The notes under the pieces: model-generated | Seen by the model: only the letters and a program-made list of their open reading frames with translations | Told to the model about the DNA's origin: nothing | Databases searched by the model: none | In this document: piece by piece, positions 28,969 to 38,071 of the stretch | How positions within the stretch are numbered: position 1 is the first letter of the stretch | How the letters are laid out: every line of letters begins with the position of its first letter | Made by a program: the position numbers and the translations under genes | Assembly: GCF_900120175.1 (NCBI RefSeq) | Contig: NZ_FQLF01000002.1 | Location: 1,860,001-1,924,000, forward strand | Reading direction: 5' to 3' | Length of the DNA stretch: 64,000 nt | Source of the DNA: Oceanicoccus sp. KOV_DT_Chl | GTDB lineage: Bacteria > Pseudomonadota > Gammaproteobacteria > Pseudomonadales > Dasaniaceae

Positions 28969-31512
28969 CTATGGCTGAGCGTTAAGCAGTATTTGTTGTA
29001 GCAACAGTAAATCAGCAACATCCAGTCGATCATCGCCGGTAACGGGATATAAATCACCGCGATTAATGGCTGCTGTATCCAGCAAGGCGTCACCAGTTAA
29101 GTATTGTTGCATGATTAACAAATCTGCCAGGTCAACAACGTGATCGCCATTAACATCGCCGGCCATGCCTATGGTAACGTTCAATGTAATCGATGCTTTA
29201 TTCACAGGGAAAGCTCCCTGGCTATCAGTTACTAATGCGCTAATAGTATGAATACCATTGCTAAGAGAGGCGTTAATAGATGCTCCCATTCCGAGAGCGC
29301 CATCCACATCTGATAGCCACTGAACATTACTACCAAGATCGCCATCTTCAATATCATTGGCAGTGGCGGAAAAATAAATTTTGGTCAAAGTATCAAAAGC
29401 TGCGGCAGTTTGAGGGGTATTAATCACAACCGTTGGTGCTGCATCCGCCGGATTGCTGCCGTTGCTATATTCTTCGAGATTAGTAAGACCGTCACTATCC
29501 AGGTCTTCACCGGGACTATCAATTCCGTATAACGCTTCCCAGGTGTCTGCCATACCATCCATATCACTATCCGCAAGAATATTAAGCTGGATCGAGGGTG
29601 TTATAGTCGGGGTAGCACCATCACTATCAGTAACAGTTGCTGTGATGGTATGTTGTCCTGCACTTAAGTTGATATTGATAGCGCTTCCGGTTCCGAGGTT
29701 GCTATCCAGGTTAGAAAACCACTGCGTATTCGTCGACAAATCGCCATCTTCGGGATCATAGCTATTAGCCATTAATGTCAGCACATCGCTTTCGAGAAAT
29801 TCAGCATTATTTGTAGGTGAAATAATGCTAACAACGGGGCCATTAGCTACCTTCATGGTGACACTATCAGTAGCGATAAAACCAGTACTATCGGTAACAT
29901 TGGCGGTAATGGTATGAGTGCCGAGTGACAGAGACGCGGGTGATGTGATTGCCCCGTCAATATCTGAAGACCATTTTATCGCCGCTGATAAATCCCCATC
30001 TTGAAGGTCGCCTGCCTCAGCTATTAGATTGATAGGGGGTTGGTCGGCATTAGTGATGCCACCGTCTATAGGGTTGAAGATTGAGACTTCTGGAAGATCC
30101 TCAGGCTGGGCTAAAAACTGGGTGACCAGACCCAAGTCTAACCGAGGGTGAATTTGGGCGGGGTTGGGACGGGTATCCGTAATTGCCACACTATGTGTAA
30201 TGAGTAAGCTTTTCATGGTGGCCAGATCAAGACTATTGTTGTGCGCTTTTAATAGCGCAAAAGCACCAGCCACATGCGGTGCCGCCATAGACGTTCCGCT
30301 TTTACCCCCATAGCCAGCGTTGGGTAGCGCAGAGCGGATCCCTTGGCCGGGGGCGAGAATATCCAGTAGCGTTGCTTCCGTGTTGGACCAACTGCTCACT
30401 GCATCATTCGTGTCACGAACACTGCCAACAGCAAATACACTGCTGACACAGGCAGGGCTACCAATTTTGTCGAGTTTTGAGTTATTTCCTGAAGCCGCCA
30501 CCAAAGCTACGCCTAAATTGCTTAGCGTGTTGAGGGCCGAAGCATAGTAAGTATCGGTATCACAAGCGCTGGCATAGCTGCCGCCACTAAAGCTCATATT
30601 AACTGCTGCAATATTGTAATTGGCACTAGTGCCATCGACTAGATCAGCCAGATACTCCAGCGCTGAAAAGGTATCAGACGAGAAGGAAAGGATACAGGGG
30701 GCTTTGCCAACACCGCAGTCAGTTTCTGTGGCAAAGCGACTAAAAATTTGAATGGCAATGATACCGGCTTCTGGGGCAATCCCGGTAACGGACCCATCGC
30801 TACCGGCGGCAATCCCGGCGACATGGGTACCATGGGAACAATCGACATCGGTGCATTTAGTCAGTGCTGCAGCGCCAGTGCCATATTGGGTGATTTGTCG
30901 GTTAGGCTGAGAGCCGCCATTGGGGCACAGGTTGCTTGCTTGATAATCAGTGAAGTTAGTAGAAAAGCAGGCTTCAGTGATCATTCGGCCACTAAAAGCG
31001 GAATGGTTGCCATCAATACCGGTATCCAGAATGGCAACAATCGCGCCATTGCCTTTCAGTTGATAATTATGGGACACATCAGCGCTGATTAGCGCTCGGG
31101 ATTGGACTAACGCAGGTGATAGCAAGGTGTCTTCAAAGATACGGTCGATACCCTCGGTAGCTATTAACTCGTCTAATTCTGCGGCATTAACCGAATAGAC
31201 ACCGCCGCGATAATTTCTGAACTCACGTAAAGGGGCAATTTCTTTCTGTATAAGTTTGCTAAGGATTCGGTCACGTATGGGTTTAAATCGAGCCTTTGCG
31301 GGTAGCGGTCCGAAACTATCCTCATGAGTCACAATGACTCTGACCTTGTTGCGTTGCTGCGCAATCTCTATCAGCCGCTCATACTCAGGGGCTTTAGTAA
31401 GGCGCTCAGCCGAACCCGCGGCGAAGCTAACTCCAGGTTGGGAGAGCAGCAGCGCGGTAATGACCGAAACCGCATGAAGAATACATTGGTACTTGATTTT
31501 CATCAGTGCCAT
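28969..31512 (-). CDS. Secreted subtilisin-family (S8) serine protease with Ig-like and dockerin-like domains
   Basis: An 847-residue secreted protease with a signal peptide ending near SFAA (about residue 31) and a propeptide to about 140. The catalytic triad is Asp163 (AILDTGID), His227 (SHGTHVAG) and Ser408 (GTSMAAPHVAG). Beyond residue 480 come three repeated Ig/PKD-like units containing a DLQDGDLS- or DIEDGDLG-type motif, with a Ca-binding DSDMDGMADTWE patch between the second and third. The last 65 residues carry two dockerin-like calcium loops (GDVNGDHVVDLADLLIMQQ and GDDRLDVADLLLLQQ). There is no VPEP-type sorting signal. It converges on the lipoprotein gene. The start may be the second ATG (31503). 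Confidence 0.92.
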   Translation of the reverse strand: MALMKIKYQCILHAVSVITALLLSQPGVSFAAGSAERLTKAPEYERLIEIAQQRNKVRVIVTHEDSFGPLPAKARFKPIRDRILSKLIQKEIAPLREFRNYRGGVYSVNAAELDELIATEGIDRIFEDTLLSPALVQSRALISADVSHNYQLKGNGAIVAILDTGIDGNHSAFSGRMITEACFSTNFTDYQASNLCPNGGSQPNRQITQYGTGAAALTKCTDVDCSHGTHVAGIAAGSDGSVTGIAPEAGIIAIQIFSRFATETDCGVGKAPCILSFSSDTFSALEYLADLVDGTSANYNIAAVNMSFSGGSYASACDTDTYYASALNTLSNLGVALVAASGNNSKLDKIGSPACVSSVFAVGSVRDTNDAVSSWSNTEATLLDILAPGQGIRSALPNAGYGGKSGTSMAAPHVAGAFALLKAHNNSLDLATMKSLLITHSVAITDTRPNPAQIHPRLDLGLVTQFLAQPEDLPEVSIFNPIDGGITNADQPPINLIAEAGDLQDGDLSAAIKWSSDIDGAITSPASLSLGTHTITANVTDSTGFIATDSVTMKVANGPVVSIISPTNNAEFLESDVLTLMANSYDPEDGDLSTNTQWFSNLDSNLGTGSAININLSAGQHTITATVTDSDGATPTITPSIQLNILADSDMDGMADTWEALYGIDSPGEDLDSDGLTNLEEYSNGSNPADAAPTVVINTPQTAAAFDTLTKIYFSATANDIEDGDLGSNVQWLSDVDGALGMGASINASLSNGIHTISALVTDSQGAFPVNKASITLNVTIGMAGDVNGDHVVDLADLLIMQQYLTGDALLDTAAINRGDLYPVTGDDRLDVADLLLLQQILLNAQP

Positions 31513-31987
31513 CCAGTTATCGTGCTTTTTATTATTGTTTGAACTGTATTCTATTTGATCAAAAACGATATAACTACCAACTAATTGTTCTAAGTAGTGC
31601 TAATAGTTAGCAGTATTTGGGCGTGACGCTATGAAACGCTTGGTATTAGTGGCTATGGGTTCAACACATCTACTAAGCTAGGGTCAATCGCGGCGCTGGG
31701 GTTTATGGCTGTTTTTCTCGAAGCCGATTCGTACTTAGCATTCCCGAATGCAACAATCGGGAGTCAAGTTGCGTCTCCTTTCGCTTGAAATGTCTTTAAT
31801 CAGGAAAAGTACTTGCCGATTTTGCGGCCGTTAACTCGACCGTCCATAGGATTCAAAGCACGAAATAAACAGTCACACTAAGCGAATGAGTAGCCTATTC
31901 ATTGTGCAAGAACACTTTAATAGATAAACCGTACTATCCACATTCAAAAGATCGTCTATAGTATTGTTTAGATTGGATTTTTTAATA

Positions 31988-32006
31988 TTTGGCATTTATT
32001 TTGCGA
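31988..32006 (+). promoter_or_regulatory. Sigma-54 (RpoN) type promoter of the exopolysaccharide operon
   Basis: TTTGGCATTTATTTTGC has the invariant GG (31991-31992) and GC (32003-32004) exactly ten bases apart, with TGGCA and TTGC boxes close to consensus. Transcription would start near 32016, leaving a 5' leader of about 130 bases. Exosortase/PEP-CTERM loci in other bacteria are known to be controlled by RpoN with the PrsK/PrsR two-component system, which supports the call. No prsR gene is in this window. Confidence 0.65.
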
Positions 32007-32077
32007 TATTGTTTAAAAAACATCCAGCTTATCTTCGTGAATAGTTAACAGCGGCCTATCGGGCCTATTGTGCAAGC

Positions 32078-32094
32078 GTCTCACCCTGTGAGAC
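32078..32094 (+). repeat. Leader hairpin upstream of the export gene
   Basis: GTCTCAC (32078-32084) and GTGAGAC (32088-32094) pair around CCT. It lies in the predicted leader 53 bp before the first gene and could act in mRNA stability or as an operator. Confidence 0.5.
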
Positions 32095-32146
32095 TCTTTG
32101 CGGCCCTTGAGAAAGGTAGCTTGAGAATACGTAGTGGAAACTAATA

Positions 32147-32713
32147 ATGAAAATGAATAATGGTTTAATTCGTACGCTGGCCTGCCTGGTTGGCTTAGTA
32201 CTTTCAGCGAATGTATTGGCTGAATCCTCATACAAAATAAATCCCGGCGACATATTGCGTGTTGATGTCTGGAATGAAGAAAGTTTGACCCGGGAGATAG
32301 CCGTGCAGCCCGATGGATATATCAGCTTTCCCTTGGCTGGCTCAATAAAAGTTGGTGGCAATACCAGCCCTGCTGCTGAAGCAGCTATCGCCGAAGCTTT
32401 AGGTAAATACTTAAAAGATACGCCAACAGTAACCGTGGCAGTACAGCAGCTATTAGGCAATAAAATTTATGTGCTGGGTAAAGTAAATCGCCCTGGTGAA
32501 TACCCGATAAATCGCCCGACCGATGTGATGCAGGCGTTAGCAATGGGCGGTGGTTTAAATGCTTTTGCAGCAGAGAACAGCATCAATGTGCTGCGTCGTA
32601 TTAGCACCGGTGAACAAATTGCCATTCCCTTTGAATATGCCGAAGTAAAAAGTGGTGATGAACTGCAAACCAATATAGTGCTGCAAAGCGGTGATATTGT
32701 CGTCGTGCCGTAG
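32147..32713 (+). CDS. Exosortase-system polysaccharide export protein (Wza-like)
   Basis: A 188-residue periplasmic or outer-membrane export protein with a signal peptide ending near VLAES. Residues 25-110 form the poly-export domain (YKINPGDILRVDVWNEESL), and a SLBB-like part follows (KIYVLGKVNRPGEYPI, then DVMQALAMGGG). Short versions like this are typical of exopolysaccharide operons linked to PEP-CTERM systems. No lipobox is evident, unlike E. coli Wza. First gene after the sigma-54-type promoter. Confidence 0.9.
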   Translation: MKMNNGLIRTLACLVGLVLSANVLAESSYKINPGDILRVDVWNEESLTREIAVQPDGYISFPLAGSIKVGGNTSPAAEAAIAEALGKYLKDTPTVTVAVQQLLGNKIYVLGKVNRPGEYPINRPTDVMQALAMGGGLNAFAAENSINVLRRISTGEQIAIPFEYAEVKSGDELQTNIVLQSGDIVVVP

Positions 32714-32765
32714 CGGATAGCCATGATGAACCAGCACACACAAAATAATAAATAGTGGCAACCTT

Positions 32766-34097
32766 GTGAAATTATTCACCAATAAAATTTTAGCTTTAGC
32801 TGCAGCGGGGGCACTGATAAATGCTGCGGTTGTTGATGCCACCGAATATGCGTTAGAGCCTAGTGTAAAAGTTTCGACTGAGCACAATAATAATTATCGC
32901 TTACAGGTCGATAATACGGAATCGCTATTCGGCTATACTGTTACCCCTAGTATTAATGGGCAGATCAATGAAGAAAATTGGAATGTCGCATTAGATATTG
33001 ATTTGGATTTTAGCCGTTTTAATCGTACTGAATTAAATACGGACGATCAAAATGTTAACCTCTCTTATGTAAAGCAAGGCGAAACCTATTATGTCAATGT
33101 CTTTGCCGGCTTGGTTAGGGATACTACACGCACCAGCGAGATTGAAGATTCAGGTCGTGTTGGAATAGTTGATCGACATGAAAATTATTCATTAGGTACT
33201 TCTTCGGCGTATATATTTGACGAATCTAATCGATTAAATTTTTCTGTATCAGCGGTAGAGTCAAAATACGATGCGATAGGTCGAACTGATTATCAATATT
33301 TTCAAGGGCAATTAGGCTGGGAGCATACTTTAACTGAAAAATTGTCGTTAAGCGTAATCGCTAACACGTCAATAATTAAATATGAACCGGTGGACGCGTT
33401 AGTCGCATTTCAGCAAACGATTAACTTCTTTGGGCAATTGATACCCATTGGTGACCCAGAGATCTTTCAGCAGAGTAGAGAGTCAACTACCGATAGTGCC
33501 GGTTGGACGGCCCAGATAGATTACAAACTTACTGAAAAGCTTAAATTCACAGCATCCTATGGTGAGTCCGATACTGAAACAAGTTATGAGATCAGTGACC
33601 CGGAAAATGCATGTTCTAGGGCGGAACAAGACCCTCTCTTTATTCCATTGAATTTTAATTTCTGTAGTCTGGTCGATCCAGAAAGCAGCGTTGCGAACTG
33701 GGATGTTAATACTGAGTGGGCAAATGAGCGCCAGGAGCTTAGTCTAACCTATAGTAATAGCTTGCAGCCTAGCTCTGATGGGGTGGTCATTGAGTCCGAA
33801 AGAGTGCGCTTAAAATGGGCCTATGCGATTACCCAACATGGAAGGATAGCTTTTGATAGCACTTGGGGTGAAAATAAAGCGTTAGACGAGCCGTTGAACT
33901 CCGATGTTAGTAGTGTAAATAGGACGTTTTTAAATGCTGTTATAAGGTATAGACATCGTTTTGCTGAGCGTTGGTATGCAAATGTTGCTTTAAGATATAA
34001 CAACCAAGAGCGTGAAATATTTAGTGGTGTAGCCGAATCGGGTGCTATTGAAGTAAGCGTAAAGTATCAGCCAGTCCAACAAAGCTGGTCACGTTAA
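32766..34097 (+). CDS. Outer-membrane beta-barrel protein of the PEP-CTERM exopolysaccharide system
   Basis: A 443-residue protein with a signal peptide (KLFTNKILALAAAGALINAAVVDA) and a body of alternating amphipathic strands such as YYVNVFAGLVRDT and RWYANVALRYNNQ. It fits the uncharacterised PEP-CTERM-associated barrel family that sits between the export protein and the chain-length protein in such operons. It is the likely outer-membrane pore or assembly partner for the polymer. Start is GTG 32766, 52 bp after the export gene. Confidence 0.8.
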   Translation: MKLFTNKILALAAAGALINAAVVDATEYALEPSVKVSTEHNNNYRLQVDNTESLFGYTVTPSINGQINEENWNVALDIDLDFSRFNRTELNTDDQNVNLSYVKQGETYYVNVFAGLVRDTTRTSEIEDSGRVGIVDRHENYSLGTSSAYIFDESNRLNFSVSAVESKYDAIGRTDYQYFQGQLGWEHTLTEKLSLSVIANTSIIKYEPVDALVAFQQTINFFGQLIPIGDPEIFQQSRESTTDSAGWTAQIDYKLTEKLKFTASYGESDTETSYEISDPENACSRAEQDPLFIPLNFNFCSLVDPESSVANWDVNTEWANERQELSLTYSNSLQPSSDGVVIESERVRLKWAYAITQHGRIAFDSTWGENKALDEPLNSDVSSVNRTFLNAVIRYRHRFAERWYANVALRYNNQEREIFSGVAESGAIEVSVKYQPVQQSWSR

Positions 34098-34116
34098 AGA
34101 TTAAAGAGATAATAAC

Positions 34117-35886
34117 ATGAACATGGCAGTAGAATTTGAAGAAGAAACTAAAGGCCTGGAAGAATACATTGGGGCATTTAAGCGTCGTAAAAAAGAATTT
34201 CTAATACCGTCGAGTGTAATATTCTTTATTGCGCTGTTTGCCGCCATGATGTGGCCTTCAACTTATCAGTCAAGTGCTACCATCTTAATTGAAGAGCAAC
34301 AGATTCCTAAGGATTTAGTAAGCTCTACTGTTACTAGTTTTGCTGCGCAGCAAATAGAAGTTATTAAAGCCCGAATTATGACTATGCAAAATATAATGGG
34401 CTTAGTAGATAAATATAACTTACATACAAGTGATGAATTGCAAGCCACCGCAAGAAGTGAGATTGTGGCTAGATTTGTTGAAGATGTCGGGCTTGATGTA
34501 CTGAGTGCGGGAGTGCTGGATCCAAGAACAGGTCGGCCAACAGAGGCAACAATTGCGTTTACTCTATCCTATAAGCATAAAGATCCAGCCAAGGCGCAAA
34601 AAGTAGCTAGTGAGTTGGTTAACTTATATTTAAACGAAAATCTAAAAGATAGGGCAGAAAAATCTTCTAGTACGTCCGTATTTTTAACGGAGGAAGGCAA
34701 GACTTTAGAAGCAGAGTTGGCAGCTTTAGAGACAGAATTGGCAGAATTTAAGCTGAAGAACGAAGGAAGCTTACCTGAACTTTATCAATACAACTTGCAG
34801 GTAATAGAGCGTACGGAGCGGGAGATGCTAGATGTGTCTCTGCGATTAAAAGAATTAACAAAGCGCAAGCTGGATATTGAATCTCAGCTAGTTCAGTTAA
34901 GTCCTTATGCGCCGACAGTAATGCCGGATGGGCAGCAGGTTTTGAGTGACTATGACCGGCTTAAATCATTAAAGTCAGCATATCGTCAAAAAGTTGCGGT
35001 CTATAGCGAAGAGCACCCTGATGTAATTCGGCTTGCGCGTGAAATTGAAGTTTTAGAGAAAGTGTTAGGAATAAGTCTAAGTCAGGAAGAGCTTGAAGAG
35101 CAGCTGCGGATAGAGAAGAATATTTTAAGTGAGTTGCAGCAACAGTATACGGGGACTCACCCTAAAGTAGTTGCCCAACAAAGAGTTGTGGATGATTTGG
35201 TTTTGAGCAAGTCTGATGCTCTTGAAAAAGGTGAGGCCGCGAATAGCAAAGACAATCCGGATAACCCCGCTTATGTGTTGATGGATACACAGCTTAAATC
35301 GGTCGTCGTTGAAATGCAGATACTGAATGAAAATAAACTAGAGCTTGCGGAAAAGCTAAAACGATATGAAGATCATATTCTAAAAGCTCCGATGGTAGAA
35401 AAGACTTATATTGCCTTGCAGCGTGATTATGCAAATGCAACGGCAAAATATCAGGAAATTAATGCCAAGCAGCGGGCTGCAGAATTAGGGAAAAATCTGG
35501 AACAAGGTCGAAAAGGTGAGCGTTTTACTTTGATTGACCCCCCGGCCTTGCCAGAGGAGCCAGTAAGCCCCAACCGTCCGGTCATTATTTTTCTGGGTTT
35601 TATTTTTTCTGTAGGTGTAGGTCTAGGTACCGTGATTGTATTAGAGGCATTATCACCTGCTATTCGGGGGAGAGATGCGTTGGCTGTCATAATGGGAGCG
35701 CAACCATTAGCAGTTGTGCCCTATATGAGTAATGATGAAACTGATGGTCATAAAGCGTCAAAGTGGTACAAATTAATAGCATTGGCTATCGTAGTAATAT
35801 CTATAGTTATGTTGGCTTTTCATTTTTTAGTGAAACCATTAGATGTTACTTGGTTTATGATATTAAGAGCTGCTGGCTTAAGTTAA
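34117..35886 (+). CDS. Chain-length determinant (Wzz family) protein of the exosortase locus
   Basis: A 589-residue polysaccharide co-polymerase. A membrane helix at about residues 28-48 is followed by a long periplasmic coiled-coil region (about 180-450) and further helices at about 490-510 and 548-568. The Pro-rich segment before the second helix (LIDPPALPEEPVSPNRP) is the Wzz signature. No kinase domain is fused; the kinase is the next gene. It sets polymer length, working with the separate tyrosine-kinase-like ATPase. Confidence 0.92.
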   Translation: MNMAVEFEEETKGLEEYIGAFKRRKKEFLIPSSVIFFIALFAAMMWPSTYQSSATILIEEQQIPKDLVSSTVTSFAAQQIEVIKARIMTMQNIMGLVDKYNLHTSDELQATARSEIVARFVEDVGLDVLSAGVLDPRTGRPTEATIAFTLSYKHKDPAKAQKVASELVNLYLNENLKDRAEKSSSTSVFLTEEGKTLEAELAALETELAEFKLKNEGSLPELYQYNLQVIERTEREMLDVSLRLKELTKRKLDIESQLVQLSPYAPTVMPDGQQVLSDYDRLKSLKSAYRQKVAVYSEEHPDVIRLAREIEVLEKVLGISLSQEELEEQLRIEKNILSELQQQYTGTHPKVVAQQRVVDDLVLSKSDALEKGEAANSKDNPDNPAYVLMDTQLKSVVVEMQILNENKLELAEKLKRYEDHILKAPMVEKTYIALQRDYANATAKYQEINAKQRAAELGKNLEQGRKGERFTLIDPPALPEEPVSPNRPVIIFLGFIFSVGVGLGTVIVLEALSPAIRGRDALAVIMGAQPLAVVPYMSNDETDGHKASKWYKLIALAIVVISIVMLAFHFLVKPLDVTWFMILRAAGLS

Positions 35887-35920
35887 TGGCTCATGGGTTT
35901 AATTGGTAACAGGTAAAAGT

Positions 35921-36736
35921 ATGGACTATATACAGCAAGCAATAGATAAAGCTAGAGAAGAGCGACAGGGGAATATTGGTAAAAAATCCAATGTTGAGTC
36001 AACTGGTAATGTGAAAGCGGATAGTGGGGCTATTGTCGATGAAGGTGTCCCTTCAATTAATTACACTACTACTCGTCAAGTTAAGCTTTCAGGCGCTGTG
36101 CTCAGACGTAATCATATTATGGCAGGTTTTCAGCATGAAAAAGAAGCGGAAGTTTACCGGCAACTAAGAACTCAAGTATTACAAAAAGTACGGGCTAATA
36201 ATTGGAAAACCTTAGCAGTGACTAGCCCAAATGAGTCTGCAGGTAAAACAACCACTGCGGTAAACTTGGCGATATCTTTATCAAAAGAAGCTAATCAAAC
36301 GGTATTGTTAGTAGATCTTGATCTCGGTAATCCTAGTATCCATAAAGTTTTAGGCTTTGATGTTGAGGGTGGGCTGGTCGATCATCTGAATGATGAGAAA
36401 AATATTGTTGAGCTATTAGTTAATCCAGGCCTCGAGCGTTTAGTAATTTTGCCGAGTAATCAAGACGAGCGTTATAGCTCAGAGATATTATCTACACCAA
36501 AAATGCAATCATTGTTAAAAGATTTAACTTCACGTTATGAGTCTCGTATTATTATTTTTGATATTCCTTCATTGTTGGTTAATGATGATGCGCTTATTTT
36601 TACTCCGTACTTAGATGCGACATTGCTTGTAGTTGAAGACGGTGTTACGACTAGTCAAGAGTTAGAGCAGAGCTTGCAAATGCTGCAAGGAACTAACATA
36701 TTAGGTACCGTTTTAAATAAAGCCGCTCATTTATAG
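35921..36736 (+). CDS. Polysaccharide-locus tyrosine autokinase-like ATPase (CpsD/CapB type)
   Basis: A 271-residue cytoplasmic P-loop protein of the BY-kinase/MinD fold. Walker A is TSPNESAGKTTTAVNL, Walker A' is TVLLVDLDLGNPS and Walker B is IIIFDIPSLLVND. The N-terminal MDYIQQAIDKAREER matches the PEP-CTERM-locus kinases. The C-terminus (GTVLNKAAHL) has no tyrosine cluster, so regulation by tail autophosphorylation is doubtful. ATG 35921 has AGGTAAAAG before it; an upstream TTG (35903) is less likely. Partner of the Wzz protein encoded just before. Confidence 0.9.
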   Translation: MDYIQQAIDKAREERQGNIGKKSNVESTGNVKADSGAIVDEGVPSINYTTTRQVKLSGAVLRRNHIMAGFQHEKEAEVYRQLRTQVLQKVRANNWKTLAVTSPNESAGKTTTAVNLAISLSKEANQTVLLVDLDLGNPSIHKVLGFDVEGGLVDHLNDEKNIVELLVNPGLERLVILPSNQDERYSSEILSTPKMQSLLKDLTSRYESRIIIFDIPSLLVNDDALIFTPYLDATLLVVEDGVTTSQELEQSLQMLQGTNILGTVLNKAAHL

Positions 36737-36750
36737 TGTCTTAACTTGTT

Positions 36751-37659
36751 ATGTATAAAAAACACTTTGGCTTAAAAGATAAACCATTTAATCTAATTCC
36801 AGATCCAGATTATCTGTATTTATCAGCAAAGCATCGTACTGCTTTAAGTCTGTTAGAGTATGGTCTATTAGAGACTGCGGCAGGTCTCAGTGTGATTAGT
36901 GGTGAAGTGGGTTCAGGAAAGACCACTCTAATTCGTAAATTGATGCGGCGTATAGATCACGGTCAATTAACTGTGGGTTTAATTAACAATACTAGTTTAT
37001 TTCAAAATGATTTGATGTCTTGGGTGGCATCTACTTTTGGACTTCAGCATGAAGGGATGGACAAAATTCAAGTATTTCGTGAGTTTCAGAAATTCCTTAT
37101 TGCTGAGTATGCACAAGGTAAAAGAACGGTGCTAATTGTAGATGAGGCTCAAAATCTTGGTGGGAGCGCGTTAGAAGAATTAAGGATGCTAACAAATATT
37201 AATGCTGACAGAGATCAGTTGCTCCAGATCATTATTGTTGGCCAGCCGGAGTTATTAGAGGTTTTACAGAGACAGGAATATGCTCAAATTGCACAGCGTG
37301 TATCGGTTGAATATCATTTAGGCCCACTTGATTTAGAAGAGATTCATGGCTACATACGCCATCGACTACAGGTTGCGGGGGCAAGTGGTGATATATTTGA
37401 AGATGATGCTATAAATGCTATTTATTTTTTTACTGGAGGAGTGCCCAGATTAGTGAATACTCATTGTGATTATGCTTTGGTGCATGGGTATGCAACGGGT
37501 AAACTTATTATTGATATGGATGTTATTATAGAAGTGATGAAGGGGCGAAAAATTGGTGGTATTAATCGTTTTGTGAAAGATGAGGCACAAGCAGAAGCTG
37601 TGAGGGAATCAATTTTAGTTTCAAAGGGTGTTGATTTGGCCACTGTGTTATCTACATAA
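36751..37659 (+). CDS. ExeA-like AAA ATPase of the exosortase/exopolysaccharide locus
   Basis: A 302-residue AAA ATPase. It begins with YKKHFGLKDKPFNLIPDPDYLYLS, the usual start of the ExeA/GspA-like family. Walker A is SGEVGSGKTTLIRK (about residues 50-63) and Walker B TVLIVDEAQNLGG (about 127-139), with the sensor region IVGQPELLE. Homologs are regular members of PEP-CTERM exopolysaccharide operons; the exact role is unknown. It follows the kinase by 14 bp and ends the first operon block. Confidence 0.9.
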   Translation: MYKKHFGLKDKPFNLIPDPDYLYLSAKHRTALSLLEYGLLETAAGLSVISGEVGSGKTTLIRKLMRRIDHGQLTVGLINNTSLFQNDLMSWVASTFGLQHEGMDKIQVFREFQKFLIAEYAQGKRTVLIVDEAQNLGGSALEELRMLTNINADRDQLLQIIIVGQPELLEVLQRQEYAQIAQRVSVEYHLGPLDLEEIHGYIRHRLQVAGASGDIFEDDAINAIYFFTGGVPRLVNTHCDYALVHGYATGKLIIDMDVIIEVMKGRKIGGINRFVKDEAQAEAVRESILVSKGVDLATVLST

Positions 37660-38071
37660 ATGAAATAATAAAAAGCAAATTCTTTATATGATTTTCGGAT
37701 CATGTTAGTAGGTTTTAAGGGGGAGTCTCTTAATCCCTAGAGATGTTAGAGGTCTAAGATTTTTACTCGCTTATGCCAGGTTATTCAAAGAGGCGAAAGC
37801 AGAACATAAGAAATAACTATTACGAATTTTGTTAATTATAAAATTATATTAAGTGTAAACTTTTATTGTTAGCAGTCAGTGGTTACGGTTCTAATAAAGA
37901 AGATTGATTTAACAAAAATTCTGTCGAGAAAATTCCGTATTTCAAATTTGGGCTATCGAATTTTTGAGGTTTATTAAACTGATAGTCTTTCTGATTAAAA
38001 GCTATTTATGCGTAGTGACGAGAGTCTTATAGAAAGTAAAAAGATTTATTAGAGTATTGAGAGTGTGAGTC
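37660..38071. other. Intergenic region before wecC
   Basis: About 412 AT-rich bp with no gene. I see no strong terminator hairpin and no sigma-54 site. It probably carries a promoter for the polysaccharide-synthesis block, because such a gap is unlikely inside one operon, but no box is convincing. Confidence 0.5.

Larger units (their letters stand above)
31513..32146. other. Intergenic region between the protease and the exopolysaccharide operon
   Basis: About 634 bp between divergent genes with no convincing reading frame. It contains a sigma-54-type promoter at 31988-32006 and a hairpin at 32078-32094, both listed separately. A CCCGA/TCGGG inverted repeat near 31733-31752 is weak. Confidence 0.55.
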
